From Streptomyces cinnamoneus (GTDB taxonomy: Bacteria; Actinomycetota; Actinomycetes; Streptomycetales; Streptomycetaceae): a stretch of DNA of 64,000 bases. The position numbers and the translations under genes are program-made. This document shows positions 25,674 through 34,310 of the stretch, one piece after another. Location of the stretch: the NCBI RefSeq assembly GCF_002939475.1, contig NZ_PKFQ01000001.1:4151001-4215000 (forward strand), read 5' to 3'. Below the pieces are notes generated by a model, which was not told where the DNA came from, searched no databases, and was given only the letters and a program-made list of their open reading frames with translations. Positions within the stretch are counted from its first letter, which is position 1. Every line of letters begins with the position of its first letter.

Positions 25674-27310
25674 CGACCGACGCGATGACCTCCGGCGACG
25701 CGATCACCTCCGGCGGCGCGATGGCCGCCGGCGGCACGCCGACGACCAGCGGGGCGGCGACGATCGGCGCCGTGCCGACGACTGGCGCCACGCCGGCCAC
25801 GGGTGCCACGCCGACCACCAGCAGTGCCGCGCCGGCCATCGGTGCCACGCCGATCACCGGCGGTGCGACGGCCTGCGGCGCCACGGCGAGCGCCAGCCAT
25901 GCCGTGTCGGCCTCCGGCGCCACGCCGGCCACCCGCGACGCGACGGCTTCCGGCGCCACGCCGACCACCAGCAGTGCCACGCCGGCCATCGGTGCCGCGC
26001 CGGCCATCGGCGGCCAGGTCGCTGCCGTGACCATCACCACCACCAGCGGTGCGGCCTCGGGCGCCCGTCCCGGCGATCCCGTGGCCCTCGCCTCAGCTGG
26101 CCCGGGCCTCGCCTCAGCCGGCTCGGGCGTCGTCTCTCCGTGCGCCGATCCCGTCGCCGAGCGGCTGCGGCGCTGGCGGCTCGTTCTCGGGGGTGAGGCT
26201 GACGGGGGTGACGGCACCGGCTGTGCGCTCGCCGGGAGCGACGCCGCCATGGACCGCACCCTGGAGGCCCTCTACGGCTCCGGCGGGGCGGCGGCTCCGG
26301 GCCGGCGCGAGGCCGGGCTCGGCGGGTCCGCGCCGCGCGTGGCCCGCTGGCTGGGGGACATCCGCACGTACTTTCCGGCTTCCGTCGTTCAGGTGATGCA
26401 GCGCGACGCCATCGACCGGCTGGGGCTGTCGGCCCTGCTGCTGGAGCCGGAGATGCTGGAGGCCGTGGAGGCGGACGTCCACCTCGTCGGCACGCTGCTG
26501 TCCCTGAACCGGGCGATGCCCGAGGCCACGAAGGAGACCGCGCGGGCCGTCGTCCGCAAGGTCGTCCAGGACCTCGAGAAGCGCCTGGCCAACCGCACGC
26601 GGGCCACGCTCTCCGGCGCTCTCGACCGGTCCGCGCGGGTCAGCCGCCCCCGCCACGCCGACATCGACTGGAACCGCACGATCCGGGCGAACCTCAAGAA
26701 CTACCTGCCCGACCACCGCACCGTCGTCCCCGAGCGTCTCATCGGCTACGGCCGTGCCGCGCGGTCGGTGAAGAAGGAGGTGATCCTCTGCATCGACCAG
26801 TCCGGCTCGATGGCCGCATCCGTCGTCTACGCCTCCGTCTTCGGCGCGGTCCTCGCCTCGATGCGGACCCTCGACACGCGCCTGGTCGTCTTCGACACCG
26901 CCATCGTGGACCTCACCGACCAGCTGACCGATCCCGTGGACGTGCTGTTCGGCACCCAGCTCGGCGGAGGCACCGACATCAACCGGGCCCTCGCCTACTG
27001 TCAGTCACGGATCACCCGCCCGGCGGAAACCGTCGTGGTCCTCATCAGTGATCTCTACGAGGGCGGAATCCGCAACGAGATGCTCAAGCGTGTCGCGGCG
27101 ATGAAGGCGTCCGGTGTTCAGTTCGTCACCCTGCTGGCGCTCTCCGACGAGGGCGCCCCCGCCTACGACCGGGACCACGCGGCAGCGCTGGCGGCCCTTG
27201 GCGCGCCCGCCTTCGCCTGCACCCCGGACCTCTTCCCGGACGTCATGGCGGCGGCGCTGGAGAAGCGCCCCCTGCCGGTCCCCGAACCGATACCCGGAAA
27301 GGGCGCCTGA
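25670..27310 (+). CDS. VWA (CoxE-like) protein with long repetitive N-terminus
   Basis: A 546-residue protein. Residues about 1-155 are a low-complexity Ala/Thr/Gly/Pro tract (GATPTTSSA, PAIGATP). Two stretches of about 42 bp, 150 bp apart (from 25805 and 25955), are almost identical, so the tract grew by duplication. The conserved part begins about 160 (ADPVAERLRRWRLVLGG). The VWA domain (about 355-530) has a complete MIDAS: DQSGS, then GGGTDINRAL and ISDLYEGG. VWA proteins of this type work with the MoxR ATPase. ATG 25670 overlaps the upstream stop. The E. coli counterpart would be YehP, which lacks such an extension as far as I recall. Confidence 0.9.
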   Translation: MTTDAMTSGDAITSGGAMAAGGTPTTSGAATIGAVPTTGATPATGATPTTSSAAPAIGATPITGGATACGATASASHAVSASGATPATRDATASGATPTTSSATPAIGAAPAIGGQVAAVTITTTSGAASGARPGDPVALASAGPGLASAGSGVVSPCADPVAERLRRWRLVLGGEADGGDGTGCALAGSDAAMDRTLEALYGSGGAAAPGRREAGLGGSAPRVARWLGDIRTYFPASVVQVMQRDAIDRLGLSALLLEPEMLEAVEADVHLVGTLLSLNRAMPEATKETARAVVRKVVQDLEKRLANRTRATLSGALDRSARVSRPRHADIDWNRTIRANLKNYLPDHRTVVPERLIGYGRAARSVKKEVILCIDQSGSMAASVVYASVFGAVLASMRTLDTRLVVFDTAIVDLTDQLTDPVDVLFGTQLGGGTDINRALAYCQSRITRPAETVVVLISDLYEGGIRNEMLKRVAAMKASGVQFVTLLALSDEGAPAYDRDHAAALAALGAPAFACTPDLFPDVMAAALEKRPLPVPEPIPGKGA

Positions 27311-27356
27311 CGCGCGGCGCGGCGCTGGGCGGCGGATCCGGCCGGGCCCCGGTATA

Positions 27357-27372
27357 CCCGTATGCGTACGGG
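27357..27372 (+). terminator. Short hairpin after the VWA operon
   Basis: CCCGTA-TGCG-TACGGG is a perfect 6-bp stem 47 bp past the stop; GGTATACC just before it is also palindromic. It is a weak terminator candidate before the sucCD promoter region. Confidence 0.4.
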
Positions 27373-27580
27373 CGCCGTCGCGATCTGTGAGCGTAATCAC
27401 GGCCAGAGTGTGACCTGTGATTTAGGGACCTCCCGCCCTCGGGGATAACCTGCGAGACGGACATGCCGCGTCAACGGTGAACGTGTGCCGCCCTCGTAAA
27501 AGATCGCGTCGTCACGCTGCCCTGCGGCACGCCCGCGCAGACAACGAACCGCGATATCCATGGAAAAGGGACGGACGCGC

Positions 27581-28759
27581 GTGGACCTGTTCGAGTACCA
27601 GGCGAGGGACCTCTTCGCCAAGCACGGTGTACCGGTGCTGGCCGGTGAAGTCATCGACACGCCTGAGGCGGCGCGCGCGGCGACTGAGCGCCTTGGCGGC
27701 AAGTCGGTCGTCAAGGCGCAGGTGAAGGTCGGTGGCCGCGGCAAGGCCGGCGGCGTGAAGCTGGCCGCGACCCCGGACGAGGCCGTCGCTCGCGCGACGG
27801 ACATCCTCGGCATGGACATCAAGGGCCACACGGTCCACAAGGTGATGATCGCCGAGACCGCTCCCGAGATCCTTGAGGAGTACTACGTCTCGTACCTCCT
27901 CGACCGCACCAACCGCACCTTCCTGGCCATGGCCTCGGTCGCCGGTGGCATGGACATCGAGGAGGTCGCCGCGACGACCCCCGAGAAGCTCGCCAAGGTG
28001 CCGGTCGACGCCAACGAGGGCGTCTCCATCGAGAAGGCCCGCGAGATCGTCGCCCAGGCGAAGTTCCCGGCCGAGGTGGCCGAGAAGGTCGCCGAGGTCA
28101 TGGTGACCCTGTGGAAGACCTTCGTCGCCGAGGACGCGCTCCTCGTCGAGGTCAACCCGCTCGCCAAGGTCGCCAGCGGCGACGTCATCGCCCTCGACGG
28201 CAAGGTCTCGCTCGACGAGAACGCCGACTTCCGCCAGCCGGAGCACGAGGCGCTCGAGGACAAGGCGTCGGCCAACCCGCTTGAGGCGGCCGCCAAGGCC
28301 AAGGGCCTGAACTACGTCAAGCTCGACGGTCAGGTCGGCATCATCGGCAACGGCGCGGGTCTGGTCATGTCGACCCTCGACGTCGTCGCCTACGCCGGTG
28401 AGAACCACGGTGGCGTCAAGCCCGCCAACTTCCTCGACATCGGTGGTGGCGCCTCCGCCGAGGTCATGGCCAACGGCCTCGAGATCATCCTCGGCGACCC
28501 GGACGTCAAGTCCGTCTTCGTCAACGTCTTCGGTGGCATCACCGCGTGCGACGAGGTCGCCAAGGGCATCGTCCAGGCCCTTGAGCTGCTCAAGGACAAG
28601 GGCGAGGACGTCACCAAGCCGCTGGTCGTGCGCCTCGACGGCAACAACGCCGAGCTGGGTCGCAAGATCCTTTCGGACGCCAACCACCCGCTCGTGCAGC
28701 GCGTGGACACCATGGACGGCGCGGCCGACAAGGCCGCCGAGCTGGCTGCGGCTAAGTAA
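27581..28759 (+). CDS. sucC: Succinyl-CoA synthetase beta subunit (ADP-forming)
   Basis: A 392-residue TCA-cycle enzyme subunit that, with SucD, interconverts succinyl-CoA and succinate with nucleotide phosphorylation. The N-terminal ATP-grasp domain starts DLFEYQARDLFAKHGVPV; VNPLAKV and the C-terminal ligase domain with GAGLVMSTLD, NFLDIGGGA and VFGGITACDEVA are all present. GTG 27581 gives the conserved N-terminus; an in-frame ATG 21 bp upstream is less likely. Only 20 bp separate it from sucD. Confidence 0.97.
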   Translation: MDLFEYQARDLFAKHGVPVLAGEVIDTPEAARAATERLGGKSVVKAQVKVGGRGKAGGVKLAATPDEAVARATDILGMDIKGHTVHKVMIAETAPEILEEYYVSYLLDRTNRTFLAMASVAGGMDIEEVAATTPEKLAKVPVDANEGVSIEKAREIVAQAKFPAEVAEKVAEVMVTLWKTFVAEDALLVEVNPLAKVASGDVIALDGKVSLDENADFRQPEHEALEDKASANPLEAAAKAKGLNYVKLDGQVGIIGNGAGLVMSTLDVVAYAGENHGGVKPANFLDIGGGASAEVMANGLEIILGDPDVKSVFVNVFGGITACDEVAKGIVQALELLKDKGEDVTKPLVVRLDGNNAELGRKILSDANHPLVQRVDTMDGAADKAAELAAAK

Positions 28760-28779
28760 GGGACGAGGACTCCACAACC

Positions 28780-29664
28780 ATGGCTATCTTCCTCACCAAG
28801 GACAGCAAGGTCATCGTCCAGGGGATGACCGGTGCCACGGGCATGAAGCACACCAAGCTCATGCTGGGTGACGGCACCAACATCGTCGGCGGCGTGAACC
28901 CGCGCAAGGCCGGCACCGAGGTCGACTTCGACGGCACGGCCGTCCCCGTCTTCGGCTCCGTCGCCGAGGCGATGGAGAAGACCGGTGCCGACGTCACCGT
29001 CGTCTTCGTGCCGCCGGCCTTCGCCAAGGCCGCCGTGGTCGAGGCGATCGACGCCGAGATCGGCCTGGCCGTCGTGATCACCGAGGGCATCGCCGTCCAC
29101 GACTCGGCCGCCTTCTGGGCGTACGCCAAGTCCAAGGGCAACAAGACCCGCATCATCGGTCCGAACTGCCCCGGTCTCATCACCCCGGGTCAGTCGAACG
29201 CCGGCATCATCCCGGGCGACATCACCAAGCCCGGCCGCATCGGTCTGGTGTCGAAGTCCGGCACGCTGACCTACCAGATGATGTACGAGCTCCGTGACAT
29301 CGGCTTCTCCTCGGCCGTCGGCATCGGTGGCGACCCGGTCATCGGCACCACGCACATCGACGCGCTCGCCGCGTTCGAGGCCGACCCCGAGACCGAGCTG
29401 ATCGTCATGATCGGTGAGATCGGTGGCGACGCCGAGGAGCGCGCCGCGGACTTCATCAAGGCCAACGTCACCAAGCCGGTCGTCGGCTACGTGGCCGGCT
29501 TCACCGCGCCCGAGGGCAAGACGATGGGCCACGCCGGCGCCATCGTCTCCGGCTCCTCCGGCACCGCGCAGGCGAAGAAGGAGGCCCTTGAGGCCGCGGG
29601 CGTGAAGGTCGGCAAGACCCCGTCCGAGACCGCTCGCCTCGCGCGCGCCGCGCTGGCCGGCTGA
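28780..29664 (+). CDS. sucD: Succinyl-CoA synthetase alpha subunit
   Basis: A 294-residue CoA-binding subunit. It has TGATGMKHTKLMLGDG-like CoA-binding residues, PPAFAKAAVVEAID, the GPNCPGLITPGQ motif and the phosphohistidine region with GHAGAIVSG (active His in MGHAGAI). Length and order match the family exactly. Co-transcribed with sucC; a 12-bp-stem hairpin follows. Confidence 0.97.
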   Translation: MAIFLTKDSKVIVQGMTGATGMKHTKLMLGDGTNIVGGVNPRKAGTEVDFDGTAVPVFGSVAEAMEKTGADVTVVFVPPAFAKAAVVEAIDAEIGLAVVITEGIAVHDSAAFWAYAKSKGNKTRIIGPNCPGLITPGQSNAGIIPGDITKPGRIGLVSKSGTLTYQMMYELRDIGFSSAVGIGGDPVIGTTHIDALAAFEADPETELIVMIGEIGGDAEERAADFIKANVTKPVVGYVAGFTAPEGKTMGHAGAIVSGSSGTAQAKKEALEAAGVKVGKTPSETARLARAALAG

Positions 29665-29698
29665 CACGCCGTCCCCCGGAGCGACACGTCCGGGAGCA

Positions 29699-29732
29699 GT
29701 GGGCCCGTACTCCGTCAGGGGTGCGGGCCCAC
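29699..29732 (+). terminator. Terminator of sucCD
   Basis: GTGGGCCCGTAC (29699-29710) pairs with GTGCGGGCCCAC (29721-29732), a 12-bp stem with one G-T pair and a 10-nt loop, 35 bp after the sucD stop. Confidence 0.8.
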
Positions 29733-29739
29733 GCCCGTA

Positions 29740-29910
29740 CGCGTGGCGGCCGTCCGTCCGCGTGGTGGCCGTCCCTGCGCGTGGTGGCCGTCCTTGTACG
29801 TGGCGGCCGTCCCTGCGCGTGGTCGCCGCCCTTACACGTGGCGGCCGTCCGTCCGCGTGGTCGCCGTCCATCCGCGTGGCGGCCATCCATCCGCGTGGCG
29901 GCCTGAGCGG
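29740..29910. repeat. 19-bp tandem repeat, nine copies in perfect register
   Basis: Units start at 29740, 29759, 29778, 29797, 29816, 29835, 29854, 29873 and 29892. The consensus is CGCGTGGYSGCCGTCCNTS; copies differ at a few positions and the last is partial. The 19-bp period rotates the reading frame, so it is not coding. It sits straight after the sucCD terminator. Confidence 0.85.
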
Positions 29911-30087
29911 CCCCGCCCGGCGGGACCGGCGGGCCGCCCGACGCGCAAGTGGCCCTGGAGCGCGCCTCTTCCGCAACTATCGATACATTCCCGGCACATC
30001 CGGATACTCCCCATACGGGCGACACGAGGGTTATCCACCAGCTACCGGCTACACGCCCGAAAGGCGTGTTGTTGGCAGCATGGCCCC
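29911..30087 (+). promoter_or_regulatory. Upstream region of the DUF6350 gene
   Basis: After the repeats the GC content falls around 29970-30040 (AACTATCGATACATTCC, GGATACTCCCCATACGG), where the promoter probably lies. TTATCCACC at about 30031 resembles a DnaA box with one change. No clear -10/-35 pair can be chosen. Confidence 0.35.
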
Positions 30088-32031
30088 GTGAGCCACTACG
30101 CCGAACACGGCCCCGCGTCGCCGCCGCGCCATCGGCCCGCCGTGCGCGGCCCGTCCGCGGCGAGCCACGTGTTCTTCGGCGGGGTCCTCGCCGCCGGTCT
30201 GGGGCTCGGGGCCTTCGCCATGGGCGTGCTGGCGTTGTGGATCACCTCCCCGTACCCCGACAGCGGCCCCGCGGACGCGTTGCGCATCGCCGCCGACCTG
30301 TGGCTGCTGGCCCACGGGGCGGCCCTGGTGCGGACCGACACGCTGTCCGGCGTGCCCGCGCCGCTCGGGCTGACGCCGCTGCTGTTCGCCGTGGTGCCCT
30401 GCACCCTGCTCTACCGTGCCGCCCGGCACGCCCTCGAACCCGCCGAGAGCGCTCCCCCGGACACGCCGGGACCCGCCCCGCGCACGGCGATCACCGCCAT
30501 GCTGGGCGGCTATCTGCTGGTGGCCGCGGCCGCGGCGCTGTACTCCTGGTCCGCGCCGGTCCGGGTCGCGCCGCTGAGCGCGCTGCTGCACCTGCCGTTG
30601 GTCGCGGCGGCGTTCATCGCGGCCGGGGTCTGGACGGCGGCGGGCCTCCCCGCACCACCCGCACCCCTGTTCGTACGCCGGTACGTGCCCTGGGGCGTAC
30701 GGGCATGGTTCACGCGCTCCCACATGGCCACGGTCGTGCGCGCCGGGGTGTCGGCCACCGGGGTGCTCCTGCTCGGCGGCACCTTGTTGCTGGCCGTCTC
30801 GCTGGGTCTGCACACGGGCGCGGCGCGGGACGCCTTCGCCCACCTCGCGACCGGCTGGCACGGCCGGCTCGCGGTGTCCCTGCTGAGCGCGGCGCTGCTG
30901 CCCAACGCGGTCGTCTGGGCCGCGGCCTACGGGGTGGGGCCAGGCTTCACGGCCGGCGCGGGCGGTGTGGTCGCCCCGCTTGCGGTGGCGGCCGACCGCC
31001 CGCTGCTGCCGCACTTCCCCCTGCTCGCGGCGCTTCCCTCGCCCGGCGAGGCGGGCCCCCTGGGGCTGGCCGGGGCGGTCGCGCTGACCGCCGGGGTCGG
31101 GGTCGCGGCCGCGCGGGCCGCCGTACCGCGGCGCACCACGCGGGTGGGGCGCCGTGAGGTCGCGATGATCGCCCTGCTGGCCGCCCTGCTCTGCGGGGTG
31201 CTCACCACGGTGCTCGCCTACGCGGCGTCGGGCGCACTCGGCAACGCCGTCCTGGCCGACTTCGGCCCGCCGTGCTGGCGCACGGGCGCGGCCGCCGCGG
31301 CGTGGACGGGGGCGCTCGGCGTCCCGGGCGCGCTGGTGGTGCGGTGGCGGCGCGGCGCGGTGCTGCGGGCGCGGGCCAAAGCGGGCACGGACGCGGACGC
31401 GGGTGTGCTGACGGGGTGGCGGCGCGTGGGCTACGCCCTGGGGCTGGCGGTGGACGCGGACGAACCGGGGCAGGAGCCGCAGCCGCAGCCGGCGTCACCG
31501 GCGCCCCCGCACGACCCCGAGGCACAGCGGCACCCCCGGGAGCCGCGCCACCCGGAGGAGCCCGGCGCGACCGGCACGCAAGGGAACGAGAACGAGGACG
31601 CCGGCGAGGACGCCGGCGAGGACGAGGCCGGGCGCGAGGCCGGGGGCGACGACGAGCGGCCGCGGTCGTGGTGGCGGGGCGTGGCGGCCTGGTACGGCTT
31701 CGGGCCGAGCGAGCCTCCGCCGCCGGAGGTGGCGTACGAACCGGAGATGCTTCCGCTGCTGCCGACGCTGGGCGCCGGGCAGCCACCCGAGGCCGCGCCG
31801 CCGGCTCCGGCGCGCCATCCCTGGTGGAAGCCCCGCCGCAAGGACCCCGAGGCCCAGGAACCCGGGCCCCGGGACCCTGGTGCCCCGGACCCGGCCGCCG
31901 TCTCCGCCCCGGCCTGGCACGACACGGGCTCCCGCCAGGTCCGCTGGGCGGCCCTCAAGGACTCCGGTGCCCGGCTGGCCCCGGAGCTGGACGCCCCCGG
32001 CGCGAAGCCCTCGGCGCCGGAAGGGGACTGA
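30088..32031 (+). CDS. DUF6350 family multi-pass membrane protein (PerM-like)
   Basis: A 647-residue protein with about nine or ten membrane helices in residues 25-430 (for example VFFGGVLAAGLGLGAFAMGV, ITAMLGGYLLVAAAAALYSW, VALTAGVGVAAARAAV). An acidic, Pro/Glu-rich cytoplasmic tail fills about 460-647 (NENEDAGEDAGEDEAGREAGG in part; repeated PEA/PRDP motifs). The family includes mycobacterial PerM, a membrane protein linked to cell division; that link is from memory. GTG 30088 begins SHYAEHGP. The gene usually sits before purN in Streptomyces, as here. Confidence 0.82.
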   Translation: MSHYAEHGPASPPRHRPAVRGPSAASHVFFGGVLAAGLGLGAFAMGVLALWITSPYPDSGPADALRIAADLWLLAHGAALVRTDTLSGVPAPLGLTPLLFAVVPCTLLYRAARHALEPAESAPPDTPGPAPRTAITAMLGGYLLVAAAAALYSWSAPVRVAPLSALLHLPLVAAAFIAAGVWTAAGLPAPPAPLFVRRYVPWGVRAWFTRSHMATVVRAGVSATGVLLLGGTLLLAVSLGLHTGAARDAFAHLATGWHGRLAVSLLSAALLPNAVVWAAAYGVGPGFTAGAGGVVAPLAVAADRPLLPHFPLLAALPSPGEAGPLGLAGAVALTAGVGVAAARAAVPRRTTRVGRREVAMIALLAALLCGVLTTVLAYAASGALGNAVLADFGPPCWRTGAAAAAWTGALGVPGALVVRWRRGAVLRARAKAGTDADAGVLTGWRRVGYALGLAVDADEPGQEPQPQPASPAPPHDPEAQRHPREPRHPEEPGATGTQGNENEDAGEDAGEDEAGREAGGDDERPRSWWRGVAAWYGFGPSEPPPPEVAYEPEMLPLLPTLGAGQPPEAAPPAPARHPWWKPRRKDPEAQEPGPRDPGAPDPAAVSAPAWHDTGSRQVRWAALKDSGARLAPELDAPGAKPSAPEGD

Positions 32032-32604
32032 CGGCACCACCGCGGACTGCCGAGCCCCGGGCACGCCTCGCCCCGGCTCGCTCGCTTTCGCGGGCCGCTC
32101 GCCCGCCCCGCCAGTCGACGCGTGTGGGTGGTGAAGCCGGTCGGTGTGAGCCGTCGCCATCCCGCTCGTGGTGCCTGCGGGCCCGGCTCCGCAGAGGCCG
32201 GTTCGCTGACGGGAGAGCCGGCTGCTCACGCCGCCAGCGCCCGCGCTGCCCACGCGCGCGGTGATGGTGCCTCGGCTCGGCCCGGCCGGGGTCACCCCGC
32301 CCGTGGTGCCGGTGGGGCCGGCCAAGCTAGGGCCGCCGGCTCGCCCGCTCGGGCCGCTTGCTCGCCCCGCCACCGGCCACGCTGCCCCCGCGCGCGGTCA
32401 TGGCGCCTCGGCTCGGCCCGGCCCGGGGTCACCCCGCCTGTGGTGCCGGTGGGACGGGCCAAGCTAGGGCCGTCGGCTCGCTCGCTCGGGCCGCTTGCTC
32501 GCCCTGCCAGCGCCGCGCTGCCCCCGCACGCGCTCACGGAGCCGCTCGGCTCACCCCAGCCGGCACCGTCCCGCCCCGCAGCCGACCGCCCCCGCCGCCC
32601 CGTC
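32032..32604. repeat. 573-bp gap with a 136-bp imperfect direct repeat
   Basis: Two copies about 136 bp long (about 32254-32389 and 32390-32525) share long identical stretches, such as GGTGCCGGTGGG and GCTCGGGCCGCTTGCTCGCC. A third, more diverged copy can be traced from about 32070, and the start of another at 32526. Each unit contains several internal dyads. Open frames cross the region, but none looks like a gene. Confidence 0.65.
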
Positions 32605-33366
32605 TCAGTCCTGCGACCCCAGCAGCGGGCGCAGTTGCTTCGGGAGGTGGTTCTCGCAGGACTGGAGGGACGTCTGGGTGAGGGCGTCGTCGACGCAGGT
32701 GTAGTAGTCGCGGTAGACGAGGTGCACGGTGAAGGTCGCTGCCACGATGGCCAGGGCCAGGCCGCCGGTGACCAGGCCGCTGACGGCCGCCGTGGTCTGG
32801 GGGCGGAAGCCGCCCGCCGTGGGCGCCGGGGCCGGGGTGTCCGGGTCGCGGGGCTTGGACTTGGCGCGCAGGGCGCTGATGCCCCAGTAGACGGAGAGGG
32901 CGCCGAGGAGCAGCGCCACCTGCGGGATGCTGAAGAGCGCGAAGAAGAAGCCCCACATGCCGGCGAGGAGCGCGTAACGGGCGCGCCGCTGTGCGGGGTC
33001 CGTCGGGTCCCAGCGCAGGCCGCCGCCCGGGCCGCCTCCGGACGGGTTGGGGCCCCCGGGGCCGCCTCCCTGGCCGCCGAAACCGCCGTCCTGCCGTCCC
33101 GGCTGGCGGTTGCTCCACTGGCTGCCCCACGCGGGGGGCTGCTGGCCGGAGCCGCCCTCGCCGTCTCCGTCGCCGTCCCCGGCGGGGGGCTGCGGTTGGC
33201 GCGGCTGCCAGGGCCGGTCGGGCCGGCCCTCGGGCGGCGCCGCGAAGGGGTTGTCCCGCTGGTCCTCCGAGCCCGTGGCGTTCGACGGCGGCGACTGGCG
33301 TCCGCGCAGCGCGATGGCGGCGGGCAGCGGAGGGCGGTGAGCCGCGTGGCGGCGTCGGTCCGGCAT
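32605..33366 (-). CDS. DUF4190-like two-helix membrane protein with disordered N-terminus
   Basis: A 253-residue protein. Residues about 1-120 are Pro/Gly/Gln-rich and disordered, with the motif NPFAAPPEGRPDRPWQPRQ shared by many Streptomyces membrane proteins. Two helices follow (ALLAGMWGFFFALFSIPQVA and VSGLVTGGLALAIVAATFTV), then a short tail with two Cys (YYTCVDDALTQTSLQSCENH), probably outside and perhaps disulphide-linked. ATG 33366 is preferred; an upstream in-frame start adds 13 residues. Function unknown. Confidence 0.75.
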   Translation of the reverse strand: MPDRRRHAAHRPPLPAAIALRGRQSPPSNATGSEDQRDNPFAAPPEGRPDRPWQPRQPQPPAGDGDGDGEGGSGQQPPAWGSQWSNRQPGRQDGGFGGQGGGPGGPNPSGGGPGGGLRWDPTDPAQRRARYALLAGMWGFFFALFSIPQVALLLGALSVYWGISALRAKSKPRDPDTPAPAPTAGGFRPQTTAAVSGLVTGGLALAIVAATFTVHLVYRDYYTCVDDALTQTSLQSCENHLPKQLRPLLGSQD

Positions 33367-33514
33367 GTGGAGTGTTTCTTCCCCTTGTGGCGTCGTCCTG
33401 CACATCGAGCCTACGGCGACGCGCCCGGTTTCCCGTGTCGCCGGCCGGCCCGGTCCGACGCTACCCGCCGAGCACGCCCCCGTCCCGTGGGGGCCGTTCG
33501 GTGTGCCGGTATCG

Positions 33515-33542
33515 TTGCTGGCGGTCGACGGCTTCGTAGAGT
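33515..33542 (+). promoter_or_regulatory. Candidate vegetative promoter of purNH
   Basis: TTGCTG (33515-33520), 16 bp, TAGAGT (33537-33542) lie about 140 bp before purN. The remainder of the 33367-33683 gap holds a pair of ACGAAG words at about 33580-33600 and nothing else notable. Confidence 0.45.
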
Positions 33543-33683
33543 CCCCCGTATTCGGCGAACCCTTCGGCCTGTACGAACCTACGAAGATTGACCCACGAAG
33601 TGTGACCGGCGAACCGTGGCCGACCCGACCGGTCGGCCGGCCGCGCTCACCACCGCACCAGACCGCGAGAAAGGGCCTTAACC

Positions 33684-34310
33684 GTGGAGGCGCCGAACCG
33701 CCCCGCCCGCATCGTCGTGCTCGTCTCCGGTTCCGGCACGAACCTGCAGGCCCTGCTCGACGCCATCGCCGCCGACCCCGATGGCTACGGCGCCCGCGTC
33801 GTCGCCGTGGGTGCCGACCGCGACGGCATCGCCGGGCTCGAGCGCGCCGGCCGCGCCGGGCTGCCCACCTTCGTCTGCCGCGTGCAGGACCACGCCTCGC
33901 GCGGGGCCTGGGACCAGGCGCTGGCCGAGGCGACGGCGGCGTACGAGCCGGACCTCGTCGTCTCGGCAGGCTTCATGAAGATCGTGGGCAAGGAGTTCCT
34001 CGCCCGGTTCGGGGGGCGGCTCGTCAACACGCACCCCGCCCTGCTCCCCAGCTTTCCCGGCGCCCACGGCGTGCGCGACGCGCTCGCGTACGGCGTGAAG
34101 GTGACCGGGTGCACCGTGCACCTCGTCGACGAGGGCGTCGACACCGGCCCGATCATCGCCCAGGGCGTCGTCGAGATCCGGGACGAGGACGACGAATCCG
34201 CGCTGCACGAGCGGATCAAGGAAGTCGAGCGCACGCTGCTCGTCGATGTCGTGGGGCGCATGGCCCGCAACGGCTACCGCATAGAGGGACGAAAGGTAAG
34301 GATCCCGTGA
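33684..34310 (+). CDS. purN: Phosphoribosylglycinamide formyltransferase
   Basis: A 208-residue enzyme that transfers a formyl group from 10-formyl-THF to GAR in purine synthesis. VLVSGSGTNLQALLDAI binds the phosphoribosyl substrate; the active site is in NTHPALLPSFPGAHG with the later DEGVDTGPII. GTG 33684 is the likely start. Its TGA overlaps the purH GTG (GTGA), so the two are coupled. Confidence 0.97.
   Translation: MEAPNRPARIVVLVSGSGTNLQALLDAIAADPDGYGARVVAVGADRDGIAGLERAGRAGLPTFVCRVQDHASRGAWDQALAEATAAYEPDLVVSAGFMKIVGKEFLARFGGRLVNTHPALLPSFPGAHGVRDALAYGVKVTGCTVHLVDEGVDTGPIIAQGVVEIRDEDDESALHERIKEVERTLLVDVVGRMARNGYRIEGRKVRIP

Noticed and set aside
30031..30039. TTATCCACC as a DnaA box before the DUF6350 gene
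   Set aside because: A single imperfect box is expected by chance; kept only as a remark in the region entry.
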